Of a stretch of 64,000 nucleotides of DNA, positions 39,909-48,113 are shown one piece after another (the first letter of the stretch is position 1; each line of letters starts with the position of its first letter). Source of the stretch: Armatimonadota bacterium (GTDB lineage: Bacteria; Armatimonadota; Fimbriimonadia; Fimbriimonadales; GBS-DC); assembly GCA_013359125.1 (NCBI GenBank), contig JABWCR010000018.1, positions 1 to 64,000 on the forward strand, given 5' to 3'. Below the pieces are notes generated by a model. That model made no database searches, was not told the origin of the DNA, and saw only the letters and a program-made list of their open reading frames with translations. Made by a program: the position numbers and the translations under genes.

Positions 39909-41098
39909 ACTCGAAACAGCACCGATTCGCGCCTAAACATGCGGGCCGATATGTAGAGCGCTCCAAGCGCCAGCGCGCTCATACTGCCCATGGTCAGACC
40001 AAAAATCTGCCAATCCATCTGCTGAGACAGCGCGTCGCGCAAGGTCTTGAAAACGTTGATCACTGGGATCAGACCAATGTACCATTTGTTAGCAAAGTCG
40101 AAGAACGCTAGGAACTGTCCAAAGATGATCGGGATCATAAAGATGAAACTGACCGCCGTAACGTAGCCTTGCGCTTCGCGCTGATTGCGCGCAAAGGTCG
40201 AAAGCGCGAACAGGATGCTGGAGGTAAGCACGCTATAGGGAAGGATCAAGACAAAGGCCAGCGCCAAGGTCTCTGGGTTTAGTTGAAGGCCGCCCATCGC
40301 CGAAGCGCCGGCGCCTTTTGGCATCAGTGCCCAACCAATGCCCAACCCGACCACTTGAAGCAACAGCCCCAGCCAAGCTTGAGACATCAGCGCCAGAAAT
40401 TTGCCGATCACGACCTCGTTGCGCGTTACTGGGCTGGTCAGCAGCGTCTCCAGCGTGCCGCGCTCCTTTTCGCCTGCCACCAAGTCGGATGCGATGGTCA
40501 TCCCGCCCATCAGCGACCAGAGCATCAGAAAGTACGGAATCAGGGTGACGATAAAGTTCTCGGTTCGGCCTTCGAGCGGCTTCGATTCGGCTTTGATCGG
40601 TTCGGCCAGATTAGGGCTGAGCGACCGAGCGGCCAGCCGCTTCTTGACGATCTCCCGATTCATAGCGGCGACTTGCTCCTCGATCACGCGCTTGGCAATC
40701 TCGGACTTGGTCTCTGAGGGGTCGAAACGAACGGAGAACCGGGCCGTCTGCTCCGACATGATCTGAAGCTGCGCATCGGCATCGAAGAGCAAAAGCAGTT
40801 TGGCCTTGCGGTCCTTCAATATCTGTTCGCCTTCGTCGGGGCTCTTGACTTCGGTTACTTTGAAGCGTCCCGTCTTCTTGAGCGGCTCCAAGATGGGCGC
40901 GCCGTTTTGCGGCTGGTAGACCGCAAGCGCGATCACGTCTTCTTTGGCGGTCTTGCCCACGCTTTCGATGGTTTTGCCCAAAAACATGAAGATCAGCACG
41001 GTGAAAGCCAACGGGCCGATAAAGACGCCGAAAATGACGCGCTGGTCGCGCAACATCTCGCGCCACTCTTTGAAGAAGATTCGCTGAGCGCGCTTCAT
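39905..41098 (-). CDS. natB: ABC-2 type exporter permease (NatB-like)
   Basis: A 397-aa permease. A helix near residue 25 is followed by a large extracytoplasmic region (about 50-190) that carries KSPDEGEQILKDRKAKLLLLF. Five or more helices follow from about residue 205 (LMLWSLMGGMTIASDLVAGEKERGT, cited as MGGMTIASDLVAGEKERG). The EKERGTLETLL element is the ABC-2 coupling helix. It works with the ATPase encoded 1 nt upstream, probably to export sodium or a small molecule/peptide. Substrate unproven. Confidence 0.85.
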   Translation of the reverse strand: MKRAQRIFFKEWREMLRDQRVIFGVFIGPLAFTVLIFMFLGKTIESVGKTAKEDVIALAVYQPQNGAPILEPLKKTGRFKVTEVKSPDEGEQILKDRKAKLLLLFDADAQLQIMSEQTARFSVRFDPSETKSEIAKRVIEEQVAAMNREIVKKRLAARSLSPNLAEPIKAESKPLEGRTENFIVTLIPYFLMLWSLMGGMTIASDLVAGEKERGTLETLLTSPVTRNEVVIGKFLALMSQAWLGLLLQVVGLGIGWALMPKGAGASAMGGLQLNPETLALAFVLILPYSVLTSSILFALSTFARNQREAQGYVTAVSFIFMIPIIFGQFLAFFDFANKWYIGLIPVINVFKTLRDALSQQMDWQIFGLTMGSMSALALGALYISARMFRRESVLFRV

Positions 41099-41099
41099 T

Positions 41100-41831
41100 T
41101 TATGCCGCCTCGATCAGCTTAAGGAACGCCGCTTCCATCCGTTGCTCTCCAGTACCGGCGATCAACTCTCTGACCTGGCCTTGCGCAACGACGCGCCCTT
41201 CGTGAATAACGATGGCGCGATCGCACAGCCGTTCGATTTCGCTCATGATGTGCGAAGAAAAGAGGATCGTCTTGCCCCGAGCGCGATGGTCGTCGATGTA
41301 TTGGGCGATGGCTCGGGAGGCCAGCACGTCCAGACCCGCGGTCGGCTCGTCCAAAATCAGTACAGGCGGGTCGTTGAGCAGCGTGCGTGCAAGAGAAACT
41401 CGCTGTTTTTGTCCTGTCGAAAGGCGGTCGCACAGCCGGTTGGCGAACGGCTCGATCTCTAGGGCAGCCATCAGTTCGTCCGTGCGCCGTCTGGCTTCGG
41501 ACGGCGACATATCGTGCAGGCTGGCGAAGTAGAGCAGCAGTTCGCGAGGCTTCAGCTTGCCATACAGTGCGGTTGTGGAAGAGAGAAACCCAAGGTTCTT
41601 GCGAACTTCCAACGGTTGTGCCGAAACATCGTATCCGGCCACCGTGGCTCGCCCCGAGGTCGGCTCCAATAGGGTTGCCAACATGCGCAGCGTGGTGGTT
41701 TTGCCCGCACCGTTCACTCCCAAAATACCGAGCGATTCGCCCGGTCGCGCTTCGAAAGAGACGTTTTGCGCTGCGCGCACGTCGCCGGATTTATCGCGGT
41801 AGATTTTCGTGAGGCCTTCGGCGACGATCAT
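41100..41831 (-). CDS. natA: ABC transporter ATP-binding protein (NatA-like)
   Basis: A 243-aa ATPase. Walker A is GVNGAGKTTTLR, the signature is LSTGQKQRVSLAR, Walker B is VLILDEPTAGLD and the H-loop is FSSHIMSEIERL. It drives the ABC-2 permease encoded next. The start overlaps the ribD-like gene by 4 nt. Confidence 0.95.
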   Translation of the reverse strand: MIVAEGLTKIYRDKSGDVRAAQNVSFEARPGESLGILGVNGAGKTTTLRMLATLLEPTSGRATVAGYDVSAQPLEVRKNLGFLSSTTALYGKLKPRELLLYFASLHDMSPSEARRRTDELMAALEIEPFANRLCDRLSTGQKQRVSLARTLLNDPPVLILDEPTAGLDVLASRAIAQYIDDHRARGKTILFSSHIMSEIERLCDRAIVIHEGRVVAQGQVRELIAGTGEQRMEAAFLKLIEAA

Positions 41832-42481
41832 GGGTCGCCAATGATACCCCGCGCCGGATCGGCAAGTCGATAGCGCAGATAGAGTTCGCCCGACTCTTCA
41901 TAAGCCGAGACGAGAGCGGCCTGCGCATAGCCTTCGAGGCCAATGCCGTCGATTCCCGTGGGACCGCGGCCTCCTTTGATCTTGGGCGCAAGGGTAACGA
42001 ATATCTCGTCCACCAGTCCAAAGCGCAGCATCTGGTCGTTCAGACGGCCCCCGCCTTCACAGACCATGCGATCGATCTTTGACTTCAAGGCCGGTATGGC
42101 GGCTTCCAGATCGACCGCGGATTGTCCCGGTTCGGGTCTTACCACAATGGCCTCTCCGGGCGCTGTCAGAAACTCGTTCGGCACATCGCCCGAGGCTGTT
42201 ACAACGATTCGAACAATCTCCGGGCTGTATCGCGATCTATCGATCCTCAAGGCAGCCGCGCCCGTGATCACGGCGCCCATAGCGCGGCGAATGGCAAGCA
42301 GCAATTTGAGATCGGTCTCGCTCCCCAATCCCCGCGACCCTTTATCGCTCAGCGAGGTCTTGCCGTCCAAGGTCATCGCGTAGTTGATGGCGACATAGGG
42401 GCGGCCTATCGGCGGCGCAGGGAAGATCAGACGCTCGTAACCGTTGGTCAGACCCTCCGGGTCATACAAGCAGTTCAGCAT
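41828..42481 (-). CDS. RibD C-terminal/dihydrofolate reductase-like reductase
   Basis: A 217-aa NADPH-dependent reductase of the RibD_C fold: RPYVAINYAMTLDGKTSL and DLKLLLAIRRAMGAVITGAAAL form the cofactor site, and MVCEGGGRLNDQML is the typical C-terminal glycine motif. Without the deaminase half, it may catalyse the reduction step of riboflavin synthesis or act on another pyrimidine. Overlaps both neighbours (20 nt upstream with the sbcC-like gene, 4 nt with natA). Confidence 0.85.
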   Translation of the reverse strand: MLNCLYDPEGLTNGYERLIFPAPPIGRPYVAINYAMTLDGKTSLSDKGSRGLGSETDLKLLLAIRRAMGAVITGAAALRIDRSRYSPEIVRIVVTASGDVPNEFLTAPGEAIVVRPEPGQSAVDLEAAIPALKSKIDRMVCEGGGRLNDQMLRFGLVDEIFVTLAPKIKGGRGPTGIDGIGLEGYAQAALVSAYEESGELYLRYRLADPARGIIGDP

Positions 42482-44819
42482 CGACCTCCTCCGGCTGAAC
42501 TTGGCTGCCCTTGCGATGATCGTAGCTCACTCGGATCGCGCGGTCGGACGCGTGAATGATCTCCTCGATGTGCGAGATGATGATAATTTGGGAGAACACC
42601 TCGCGCAGGGCCGAAAGGGCGTTGAGCACGCTGCTCCGCCGCTCGGAGTCGAGTTGTCCGAACGTTTCGTCCAGCGCCAGCAGGCTCATGGGCTGACCGG
42701 CGCGCTCCGTGATCAGGCGAGAAAGCGCCAGTCGAAGGCTGAGGTTCAACACATCCTCCTCGCCGCCAGAAATGACCGCTTTCGCCAGGTCTCCATCGTC
42801 CAGCAAGGTAGCGTTCAAGTCTTCGTCCAATTGGATGCTCGCGTATCTCCCCTCGGTCATTTCGCTCAAAAACTCCGAGGCATACTGTCGGAGCGCAGGG
42901 AGCATCTCGGCATTGAGCTGCTCCCGAAAGGCGACAAGCCCATTGTTTGTATGCTGCATAACGGCGAACTCCTTTTGCGCGGCGTCCAATCGGGCTTTGC
43001 GGGCTTCGATCTCGTTCAGGCTTTGTTCGGCGTTTTTGAGGCTTGCTTCGGCGCTCTGCGCCTTCTGTATGGCCACCTGAAGCCGAGTATGAGCCTGGTT
43101 ATAGGCTTGCTCTAGCGCTCGGACTTCCTTCTGTAAAATTTCGTCTGCAACCGGGTCGTATCCGATCTCGGACTTTCGCTTTTCAAGCGACTCTTGCCGT
43201 TCGGCGATCGATTTGAGATCGGCCTCCGATTGGCGCAAGCGAGACTCAACCTCGCTCAAGCCCTGAATCTGTCCCGTCAGCGCGATCGACCGTTCGTACA
43301 TCGGCTTCAATCGATCAGCCTTTTCATGTAAGGCTTTTCGCTCGCTTTCGTCCAGCCCGCTCGGCATCCGAGCGATCTGTTCCGTGTATTGGGCTTTGTC
43401 GGTTTTGAGCTTACTGATGCTGGTTTGGCGCTGGACGATCTCCTTCTGAATCTCGGCGGCTTTCTGGGAGTCCGTAAGTCGGGCTCTTAGGCGAACGATT
43501 TCTGGCGGTTCGCCTTGGTCTGCGACCTTGATTTCGAGGGTCTTGATTTTGGCTTTCAACCCCGCCAGTTCCGCCTCTCGCTGCTCTTTGACGGTTTTGT
43601 ACTGATCTCCCAAAGGCCGAGCACAGACGGGGCACGGCGCCTCTGCGCCCATCTCGTGGATGGCGGCGAGACGATCGCTGACGCTTTCGAGATCGGATTG
43701 CGCTTGCTTCAGTTCGGCTGCCAGCCGTCCGCGTTCAGATTGCCATGCGCTTTGCTCTTTTTCCAATGCCTGCGTTGCCGCTTCCAGCGGATCGGCCTTG
43801 AGCGCGCTGAGTTCAGATTGAAGCTGCGCGATTTCCTTCTCAAGACTCTCGATTTGCGTTTCGATCTGTGCGAGTTGCGCCTCTACGACCGCTTGCTGCT
43901 TCATGATTTCGGCCAAAGAGTTCAGATGATTGAGACGCTCTGTCGCCTGACGATACTCTTCAACGTCCGCCTTAAGGCTCTCGAACTCGTCGACTGCACC
44001 CTGCATGTCTTGCAACTGTTTTCTTAAGGTTTGCTGCGCGCCCATTAAGTTTTGTCTGCGGTTGGTCAGCTCTGACAGTTCCTTTTCGACCTGTTCGCTC
44101 TCGGTACGCTTCTTGGACACAACTTCGACTTCCGGCGCTTTCTTATCCAAGGCGTTCTTGGCCGACATTTCTGAACCTGCGGCAGCCTTCTGCTCTTCTT
44201 TCGATGCTTCAAATGCGGCCTTGGCTTCTTTTGCCTGTTCCTTCGCGTCGTCAAGGCTGCCCATGCCTTGCTCAAGACCTTTGATCTCTCCCTTCAGCGC
44301 TTTGCCGTCGTCTTTAAGTTTATCTATTGCCGTTGAAACTTTATCATATCCAAGCATCTTGGCGATCTCGTCCCGCCGCTTCTCCTTCTGATAATTCATA
44401 AATTCCAGCTCTTTCTGGCGAGCAAAGAAGCTGGTCATAAATTGATTGCAGGTCATCCCTAGCAGGCGCTCGACTTCCTGTTCTACGGCGGTAATGCCGG
44501 TGGCGATCGCCTTGTTGTTCGTTAGATCGATCAGACTTGCGCTTTGGAGCACGCGCTCGATGCGATAGCCTCGGTCACCGAGCGCAAAATCGAGCACAAC
44601 GCGCACTTGCTGCTTAGCGTCGTCCGACCAGAGCCAGCGAACGTCGGCGTTCTTGCCTCGCATCGCGGTCGAGCCATAGAGCGCCCAACCGATCGCCTCC
44701 AAGATCGTCGTCTTGCCCGACCCGTTGGGCCCGATAATCGCTGTAATCCCCGGATAAAACTCCAATTCGGAGTCGACATGCTGTCGAAAGTTCTCCAAGC
44801 GCAATCGATGGAGAATCAC
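42462..44819 (-). CDS. sbcC: SbcC/Rad50-like ATPase
   Basis: A 785-aa SMC-family ATPase for DNA end processing. The N-terminal Walker A is IIGPNGSGKTTILE, followed by a long coiled coil with a central zinc-hook (CPVCARPLG, near residue 400) and the C-terminal signature ISGGEEDVLNLSLRLALSR with Walker B LLALDETFGQLD. It normally pairs with the nuclease SbcD/Mre11, but no such gene is adjacent. It sits between hisC and the ribD-like gene, overlapping each, in an operon otherwise unrelated to repair. Confidence 0.92.
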   Translation of the reverse strand: MILHRLRLENFRQHVDSELEFYPGITAIIGPNGSGKTTILEAIGWALYGSTAMRGKNADVRWLWSDDAKQQVRVVLDFALGDRGYRIERVLQSASLIDLTNNKAIATGITAVEQEVERLLGMTCNQFMTSFFARQKELEFMNYQKEKRRDEIAKMLGYDKVSTAIDKLKDDGKALKGEIKGLEQGMGSLDDAKEQAKEAKAAFEASKEEQKAAAGSEMSAKNALDKKAPEVEVVSKKRTESEQVEKELSELTNRRQNLMGAQQTLRKQLQDMQGAVDEFESLKADVEEYRQATERLNHLNSLAEIMKQQAVVEAQLAQIETQIESLEKEIAQLQSELSALKADPLEAATQALEKEQSAWQSERGRLAAELKQAQSDLESVSDRLAAIHEMGAEAPCPVCARPLGDQYKTVKEQREAELAGLKAKIKTLEIKVADQGEPPEIVRLRARLTDSQKAAEIQKEIVQRQTSISKLKTDKAQYTEQIARMPSGLDESERKALHEKADRLKPMYERSIALTGQIQGLSEVESRLRQSEADLKSIAERQESLEKRKSEIGYDPVADEILQKEVRALEQAYNQAHTRLQVAIQKAQSAEASLKNAEQSLNEIEARKARLDAAQKEFAVMQHTNNGLVAFREQLNAEMLPALRQYASEFLSEMTEGRYASIQLDEDLNATLLDDGDLAKAVISGGEEDVLNLSLRLALSRLITERAGQPMSLLALDETFGQLDSERRSSVLNALSALREVFSQIIIISHIEEIIHASDRAIRVSYDHRKGSQVQPEEVDAELLV

Positions 44820-45877
44820 TCCAGATGCTCCTTGAGCGCGTCCAGGAACGCTTGGTTCTGCTCCGGCAGGCCCGTGTTGACCCGAATCCAGTTATCCAGT
44901 CCAAGTCCGGCTCGGACCAGAACGCCCTTGTGCGCTATTGCCTGGGCGATCGGACGAGCGTCTTTTCCAAGATCGATGAAGGCAAAGTTCGCGTGAGAAT
45001 CGGTATGTCTTAGCCCATAAGCGGCGCAAAACGCATGAAAAGTCCGAAGCCCTTCGTCGTTCAGCGTCCGGGTTTTCGCGAGATGCTCTTGATCCTGCAA
45101 AGCGGCAAGGGCGGCGGCCTGAGCAATGCTACCGACGTTGAACGGCTCTCGCGCTCGATTGATAGCGTCGATAATGTCTGGCCGGGCAAAACCGACGCCG
45201 ATGCGAAGCCCCGCCAGCCCGTACGCTTTGGAGAAAGTCCTCAAGACCATCGCGTTCCGTCCTTCTCGCACCCAATCAAGTCCGCGACTATAAGGCGCGC
45301 CAACGTACTCGAAATAAGCCTCGTCCAGAACCAGCAGCGCTGGATCGGGAAGGCGATCCAATAGCGTTTCAAGATCATCCGCGCCGACCAACGTGCCGGT
45401 CGGATTGTTAGGATTGGCCACAAACACCAAGCGCGTAGCGTGATCAAAGCATTCGGCCATAGAATCCAAGTCGTGCTTCAAGTCGACGTCCAGAGGTGTG
45501 CGATGGAGGGTCGCGCCGGCCAAAGGGGGCGCGGCGTAGTAGCGCACGAACGAAGGATCGGCAGCGATCGCCGATACGCCTGGCTGAAGGAAGAGCAGCC
45601 CTAGAAGGTGAATCAACTCGTCCGAACCGTTGCCAACGACGATACAATTCTCGTCGATCTCGTGCATTTTGGCCAATGCCGAGCGTAGTTTGGAGCACCC
45701 AGCATCCGGGTATCGATTGGAGTCGGCTGCGGCCTTGACAATGGCTTCGACAGCGAGCGGCGAAGGGCCGAGCGGATTTTCGTTGGCATGAAGCCGAATC
45801 GCATCGGCGGGCGGCGCCGCGCCATGCCCATAGGGTTGCAGCTGCCAAACCTCGCCGCGTATTCCCGGGTGCGCCAT
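44816..45877 (-). CDS. hisC: Histidinol-phosphate aminotransferase
   Basis: A 353-aa PLP aminotransferase of the HisC group. LHANENPLGPSPLAVEAI binds phosphate; VVGNGSDELIHLL, ANPNNPTGT and the PLP lysine in RTFSKAYGLAGLRIG are family marks. It converts imidazole-acetol phosphate to histidinol phosphate. It is the first gene of the six-gene operon; a TAAGAT box ends 6 nt before its ATG, so it is predicted leaderless. No other his genes are nearby. Confidence 0.93.
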   Translation of the reverse strand: MAHPGIRGEVWQLQPYGHGAAPPADAIRLHANENPLGPSPLAVEAIVKAAADSNRYPDAGCSKLRSALAKMHEIDENCIVVGNGSDELIHLLGLLFLQPGVSAIAADPSFVRYYAAPPLAGATLHRTPLDVDLKHDLDSMAECFDHATRLVFVANPNNPTGTLVGADDLETLLDRLPDPALLVLDEAYFEYVGAPYSRGLDWVREGRNAMVLRTFSKAYGLAGLRIGVGFARPDIIDAINRAREPFNVGSIAQAAALAALQDQEHLAKTRTLNDEGLRTFHAFCAAYGLRHTDSHANFAFIDLGKDARPIAQAIAHKGVLVRAGLGLDNWIRVNTGLPEQNQAFLDALKEHLE

Positions 45878-45883
45878 GCCTGA

Positions 45884-45891
45884 ATCTTACC
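45884..45891 (-). promoter_or_regulatory. Leaderless hisC promoter
   Basis: Minus strand GGTAAGAT; the hexamer (45884-45889) ends 6 nt before the ATG at 45877. Confidence 0.5.
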
Positions 45892-46115
45892 CATTGGAAA
45901 AGAAGCCGTCCGATATCGACTATCCGTTCGAGAATTGCCCCTCAGAATGCTTCGAAAGAACGACTGCGACGACATCGAAAATCAGGTAAGCCACATCCGA
46001 TTCTTTATGAAGGACGGTCCTTTCTTAGACATTCCTGCGCCCGAATAGCAAAAAGAAGCCAAAGACCTAGTAAAAGCGCTGAACGATTGGCTGGGCCAGC
46101 CTGCGATTCGTGGGC
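45892..46115. other. Spacer with possible remnant of a small gene
   Basis: Short reading frames such as the one at 45947-46048 (MLRKNDCDDIENQV, then KDGPFLDIPAPE) and a following in-phase piece EAKDLVKALNDWLGQPAIRG near 46053-46117 resemble bits of a real protein interrupted by stops. They may be the decayed end of a lost gene. Nothing else in 45892-46115 is recognisable. Confidence 0.3.
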
Positions 46116-46121
46116 TATAAT
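46116..46121 (+). promoter_or_regulatory. -10 box of the first tandem PEP-CTERM gene
   Basis: TATAAT 46 nt before the ATG at 46168. GAAAGGAGCGGG at 46146-46157 supplies the ribosome-binding site. Confidence 0.55.
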
Positions 46122-46167
46122 ATCTAAGTCCATATCACTAACTTCTGAAAGGAGCGGGCAACCAACC

Positions 46168-46920
46168 ATGACTCTTCTACGCACAGCCGTAATTCTCGCC
46201 TTAGGCAGCGCGCTGGCCGTGAGCGCATTAGCAGACCATCTTGCATTCTGGGACTTTAACGCCGTTGGAACGACGGGCACAAGCGGAACCACCCTTCCGA
46301 TCGGCGGTGTCTATGCCGCAACAAGTTCGCTTGAATTGGTCGGCGGCGCCACTGCTACGTTTGCCGCCGGATCGCCTCAGGACGACCCGATTACCGACAC
46401 CAAGAACATTTTCCGCAACCCTGGCCACAACAATCGCGGATACAACACGACGACCTATCCCGCACAGGGAACGGGCAGCGGCACCCGCGGCGTTCAGTTC
46501 AATGTGCCCACCGTCGCCATGTCCGAGGTGATGGTCAAGTTCGACGTTCGAGCTAGCAACACCGGCTCTCGGTTTATTCAGTTCCTGTACACCCTGGATC
46601 GAACTGCCGGCGTACCGGTTTGGAGCAACGGTCCCATTTTCGAACTGACCCTCGGCGGCGAGCAATGGCATCAGAACCAGTTAGTCGATGTATCGGCTTT
46701 GGACGCAGGCGTGGAGAACAACGCGAACTTTGCGTTCCGATTGGTGGCCGTGTTCGACCCGGCCGGCACCGGCTATCGCGCCGCCAACCCGACCAGCACC
46801 TATGGCACCACGGGCACTCTGCGATACGACCTGGTTCAAGTGATGGCCGTTCCCGAGCCAGCCAGCATGATCGCTCTGGGTATTGGCGTGGTCGGCTTGA
46901 TCGCGCGACGGCGAAAGTAG
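46168..46920 (+). CDS. PEP-CTERM protein, paralog 1
   Basis: A 250-aa exported protein. A signal peptide covers about residues 1-22. AFWDFNAVGTTGTSGTTLP begins the mature part, which is Gly/Thr/Asn-rich with beta-sandwich character. The PEP-CTERM tail is AVPEPASMIALGIG with a helix and RRRK. ATG 46168 was chosen because it follows the ribosome-binding site and starts the signal peptide. It closely resembles the next gene along its whole length, including the leader. Function is unknown; a surface or extracellular matrix role is inference. Confidence 0.87.
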   Translation: MTLLRTAVILALGSALAVSALADHLAFWDFNAVGTTGTSGTTLPIGGVYAATSSLELVGGATATFAAGSPQDDPITDTKNIFRNPGHNNRGYNTTTYPAQGTGSGTRGVQFNVPTVAMSEVMVKFDVRASNTGSRFIQFLYTLDRTAGVPVWSNGPIFELTLGGEQWHQNQLVDVSALDAGVENNANFAFRLVAVFDPAGTGYRAANPTSTYGTTGTLRYDLVQVMAVPEPASMIALGIGVVGLIARRRK

Positions 46921-46928
46921 TTGTTCTC

Positions 46929-46958
46929 GCTCCCCGCTATTGCTGGCGGGGAGCCTCT
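46929..46958 (+). terminator. Terminator after PEP-CTERM paralog 1
   Basis: Arms GCTCCCCGC (46929-46937) and GCGGGGAGC (46946-46954) followed by CTCTCCTC. It separates the two tandem paralogs. Confidence 0.7.
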
Positions 46959-47058
46959 CCTCAAGTTTAACCTCGCCTTAACCTGTTGCCGCCCTGCTTC
47001 CAGATAGACTGTAAGCGCAGGACAAACTATATCTTTTGAAAGGAGCGAGCAACAGACT

Positions 47059-47817
47059 ATGACTTTACTTCGCACGGCTTTACTTCTGGCATTGACCAGC
47101 GCGCTGACCGGGAGCGCGCTAGCCACCTCGACCCACTTGGCGCTGTGGGATTTTAACGCCGTTGGCACGACAAGCGCCAGCGGTACCGACCTGCCCATCG
47201 GCGGCGAATATGCCGCCGTCAGCTCTCTCGAACTGGTCGGCGGCACAACGCGCACCTTCGCCGCAGGATCGCCTCAAGACGATCCGATCACCGACACCAA
47301 GAATATCTATCGAAATCAAACGCACAACAACCGAGGTTATAACACGACGAGTTATGCCCCCCAGGGCACAGGCAGCGGAACTCGAGGCGTTCAGTTTAAC
47401 GTGCCTACGATTGGGAAGACGGAAATCGTCGCCAAGTTGGACATGCGCCACAGCAATACGGCCTCCCGGTATGTGCAGTTTCTCTACACTCTGGATCGAA
47501 CCGCGACAACGCCAGTTTGGTTGGATGGCCCGATTTTCGAGGCCGACCGAGGCGGCGACCAATGGTATCTCAACCGAACGATCGACGTTTCGGCCCTGAA
47601 TGCCGGCGTGGAAAACAACGCCAACTTTGCCTTCCGCGTAGTGGCGGTCTTTGCGCCTGGTACAGGCAATTATGTGGCGTCGACTACGACCAGTACCTAT
47701 GCGACCACCGGTACGCTGCGATACGACCTGGTGCAGGTTACGGCAGTTCCCGAACCGGCCAGCCTCATCGCGCTCGGCGTCGGATTGGCCGGACTAATCG
47801 CCCGACGACGCCGTTAA
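47059..47817 (+). CDS. PEP-CTERM protein, paralog 2
   Basis: A 252-aa exported protein with the same architecture as the preceding gene. Most positions match, for example AAGSPQDDPITDTKNIYRN and GTGSGTRGVQFNVPT. The signal peptide is about residues 1-23, and the tail is AVPEPASLIALGVG plus RRRR. The leader GAAAGGAGCGAGCAAC also matches paralog 1, so the duplication included the ribosome-binding site. Function is unknown. Confidence 0.87.
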   Translation: MTLLRTALLLALTSALTGSALATSTHLALWDFNAVGTTSASGTDLPIGGEYAAVSSLELVGGTTRTFAAGSPQDDPITDTKNIYRNQTHNNRGYNTTSYAPQGTGSGTRGVQFNVPTIGKTEIVAKLDMRHSNTASRYVQFLYTLDRTATTPVWLDGPIFEADRGGDQWYLNRTIDVSALNAGVENNANFAFRVVAVFAPGTGNYVASTTTSTYATTGTLRYDLVQVTAVPEPASLIALGVGLAGLIARRRR

Positions 47818-47829
47818 TACTCCCACCCT

Positions 47830-47863
47830 CCCCCCGTCCTAACAAGCGGGGGGATTCTCCTTT
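47830..47863 (+). terminator. Terminator after PEP-CTERM paralog 2
   Basis: Arms CCCCCCG (47830-47836) and CGGGGGG (47847-47853), then ATTCTCCTTT. The following stretch to 48113 shows no convincing gene. Confidence 0.7.
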
Positions 47864-48113
47864 GTAACCCTCTGTCTTTTCGATACCCCACATCCGCCGT
47901 TTGGTGCGGAGGCATGGAAACTTGAACAACCCGATTTTAGACGATCGATGCCCATCGAGAAGCGGGGATGCTCCAGCCAAGAAGGCCTCTGCGCGAACGG
48001 GATTCTTTGCAAATGTAGCACAAAATCGAGTACGAATCGAACTATGGATCAAAGAGATAGGCCTCGAGCAGAGAGCGGCAGGATGGCGGCGATGAACGGC
48101 GAATCTCTCAACC

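Noticed and set aside
47864-48113. A small gene between PEP-CTERM paralog 2 and the ceramidase-like gene
   Set aside because: Several short frames are open but none has a ribosome-binding site, promoter or protein-like composition; I see no gene here.
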